A stretch of DNA of 6,408 nucleotides from positions 1 through 6,408 of the forward strand of contig JAPLUP010000683.1 of the NCBI GenBank assembly GCA_026397575.1, read 5' to 3'. The translations under genes were made by a program, and so were the position numbers. This document shows positions 4,996 through 6,408 of the stretch, one piece after another (position 1 is the first letter of the stretch; each line of letters starts with the position of its first letter). The notes under the pieces are model-generated. The model ran no database searches and was not told the origin of the DNA. It worked only from the letters and a program-made list of their open reading frames with translations. Origin of the DNA: Candidatus Zixiibacteriota bacterium. Its GTDB lineage: Bacteria > Zixibacteria > MSB-5A5 > CAIYYT01.

Positions 4996-6408
4996 TCAAT
5001 TGAGTAGAGGATGGCGTCGGCCTTGAGCAGTGAAAGATCGGGTTGCGCTATCCCATCTAAACACGACTGCGTTTGTCAGCTTGCCGGTAACGGTCGAATC
5101 CTGCGGTTCTCTGTCGGTCACTGTCACAGACAGACTCCGGTCAAACGAGACATACAGGATGGCCTCCAAGTGTCGCGGCGATGCGATCAGCGAAGGAGTG
5201 TTCGGCAAGTCATCGCTAAACACGATCACCGAATCACAGGTGGCCAGTGAACTTGCAGAGGATTTGAAGGTTTCAATTACGCCGTTGGCGATTGCCTGAT
5301 TCTCCAGGTACAACCCGGAGACCTGCCTGACTGCAAGCCAGTTGAAACCAATGAACAGCAGAGTCACGAAAGCCACGACATACTTCCAGCGCAGCACCTG
5401 AACCCTGTCGGCTACCTTCTGGGCCAGCCAGGCAAGACACTCCGACACCCCAAGCACAGGAGAGTACATAAATCGTGACGCTGTACGCTCTGAATACAGG
5501 TCAAACAGGCCGACATCCCATTTCATAATCGCGATCGTGGTGACAAAGGCGATCGACCAGAGCAGAAACAGACGGCAGACGACACTCCCTTTCCGCCAGA
5601 GATAAACCCCACACACCGGCAGGAGTATTGTAGCTGCAATTTTGATCACCTTGAGCATGCCAACCACATGATCCGGAACCGACTCAACGATACGCTTGGC
5701 AAAAGGAGTTATCAGGTAAACCAGAAAGTACCACAGATTGACAACGGTATGGGCGTTCAGGGCTATTTCACGATCAGCAACTGTTCGCGTAGCGGAGTAG
5801 CCGACGAGGAAGGCCGCATAGGACAGAGCCGCCAGCAGAGTGAATACGCGAAAAGGCCGGCTCAGAGGAGATTTCCCCTTCAGCAGCAGAACCGCCCAGA
5901 ACAGCCCAATGGAAACGAAGCCCGACTCCTTGACCAGTGTTGCTGCCATACCCAGTAGCCAGATCTGGACAAAGAGCGACCAGGAGGGTTTTTCCACTAC
6001 CTCGAATGACTTCAACACCACTAATAGGCACAAACCGGTCACCCAGAGATCATGCGCCACCGAAATCCACTCGATGGCAGGCGCATTCAGGAAGTAGAAC
6101 GCGAAGAACACAACTGCCGTGAACCGCATTGCGGACGACACCTTCAGACGCTCGAGAACTCTCCAAAGCAGCCAGACATTCGCGCTGTGGAGCAGAATAC
6201 TCACCAGACTAAAGAGGATGGCATGATTTCCGAGAACCAATCGCTGTAGGAAAACAAGCACCATGTTCAGGGGACGGAAATAGCCATACATCGGGCGTTC
6301 GAGAAAAATCAGTGGAGCGGTTAGTGCTCTCTTGGCATTTGCCAACCAAAGCCAGTCGTCCCCACTAAATTGACGGGAAACAAAGGGCAAATAGTAGACG
6401 ACGGTCGC
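4996..6408 (-). CDS. Polytopic GT-C-like membrane glycosyltransferase (N-terminus cut off)
   Basis: The frame is open to the right edge, with six more codons (ATVVYY) upstream of a TTG at 6390. The true start therefore lies outside the window, probably only a short first helix away. Residues below are counted from 6390. Landmarks of GT-C lipid-sugar-dependent transferases are visible: an acidic pair in the first outer loop (GDDWLWL, D11-D12), YGYFRPLN (35-42), VKESG (153-157) and ERTASRFMYSPVLG (301-314). These resemble the DD, RPL, KE and ERYLYLP features of TMTC/O-mannosyltransferase-like proteins. About ten or eleven hydrophobic helices span 43-354, followed by a soluble C-terminal domain of about 110 residues. 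Donor and acceptor are unknown. It lies upstream of the inositol-lipid operon on the same strand, separated by that operon's promoter. Confidence 0.72.
   Translation of the reverse strand, partial: ATVVYYLPFVSRQFSGDDWLWLANAKRALTAPLIFLERPMYGYFRPLNMVLVFLQRLVLGNHAILFSLVSILLHSANVWLLWRVLERLKVSSAMRFTAVVFFAFYFLNAPAIEWISVAHDLWVTGLCLLVVLKSFEVVEKPSWSLFVQIWLLGMAATLVKESGFVSIGLFWAVLLLKGKSPLSRPFRVFTLLAALSYAAFLVGYSATRTVADREIALNAHTVVNLWYFLVYLITPFAKRIVESVPDHVVGMLKVIKIAATILLPVCGVYLWRKGSVVCRLFLLWSIAFVTTIAIMKWDVGLFDLYSERTASRFMYSPVLGVSECLAWLAQKVADRVQVLRWKYVVAFVTLLFIGFNWLAVRQVSGLYLENQAIANGVIETFKSSASSLATCDSVIVFSDDLPNTPSLIASPRHLEAILYVSFDRSLSVTVTDREPQDSTVTGKLTNAVVFRWDSATRSFTAQGRRHPLLN

Noticed and set aside
6388..6390. 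TTG as the start of the GT-C gene
   Set aside because: The frame stays open to the window edge with hydrophobic codons upstream, and the family normally has a membrane helix before the DD loop.

Overview
This is bacterial DNA of moderate GC content, roughly half G+C by eye. Apart from a gene fragment at the left edge, every gene reads leftward (minus strand). The organism cannot be named from the window. A lipoprotein signal peptide, a sigma70-like promoter and Shine-Dalgarno sites indicate a bacterium. The myo-inositol-phosphate synthase is of the compact type found in actinobacteria, archaea and scattered other bacteria. An uncultured Gram-negative lineage is plausible, but that is inference.

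Layout: (1) 1-228, the 3' end of a plus-strand gene for an unrecognised protein with a C-terminal membrane helix. (2) 318-368, an orphan lysine/alanine-rich tail-like reading frame. (3) 387-1035, a mntA-hepT (MNT/HEPN) toxin-antitoxin pair with overlapping genes. (4) 1079-1147, a compact non-coding element with two adjacent hairpins. (5) 1148-2053, a lipoprotein with three 37-residue TPR-like repeats and an unrecognised C-terminal domain. (6) 2113-4807, a tight three-gene operon read in the order CDP-alcohol phosphatidyltransferase, PfkB-family kinase, myo-inositol-3-phosphate synthase. It is preceded by a near-consensus promoter at 4917-4945. (7) 4996-6408, a polytopic GT-C-like glycosyltransferase whose N-terminus lies beyond the right edge.

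The operon reads as an inositol-phospholipid module. Ino1 makes inositol phosphate from glucose-6-phosphate, and the phosphatidyltransferase would attach it to CDP-diacylglycerol or a similar lipid. The PfkB kinase is the unusual member. A reasonable hypothesis is that it phosphorylates free inositol (salvage) to feed the same transferase. The neighbouring GT-C enzyme might glycosylate the lipid product, but it lies upstream of the operon promoter and this link is speculative.

The main points for follow-up are the kinase inside the inositol-lipid operon, the basic Lys-rich C-terminal tail on Ino1 and its near twin stranded downstream of hepT, and the structured element between the toxin-antitoxin pair and the lipoprotein gene.
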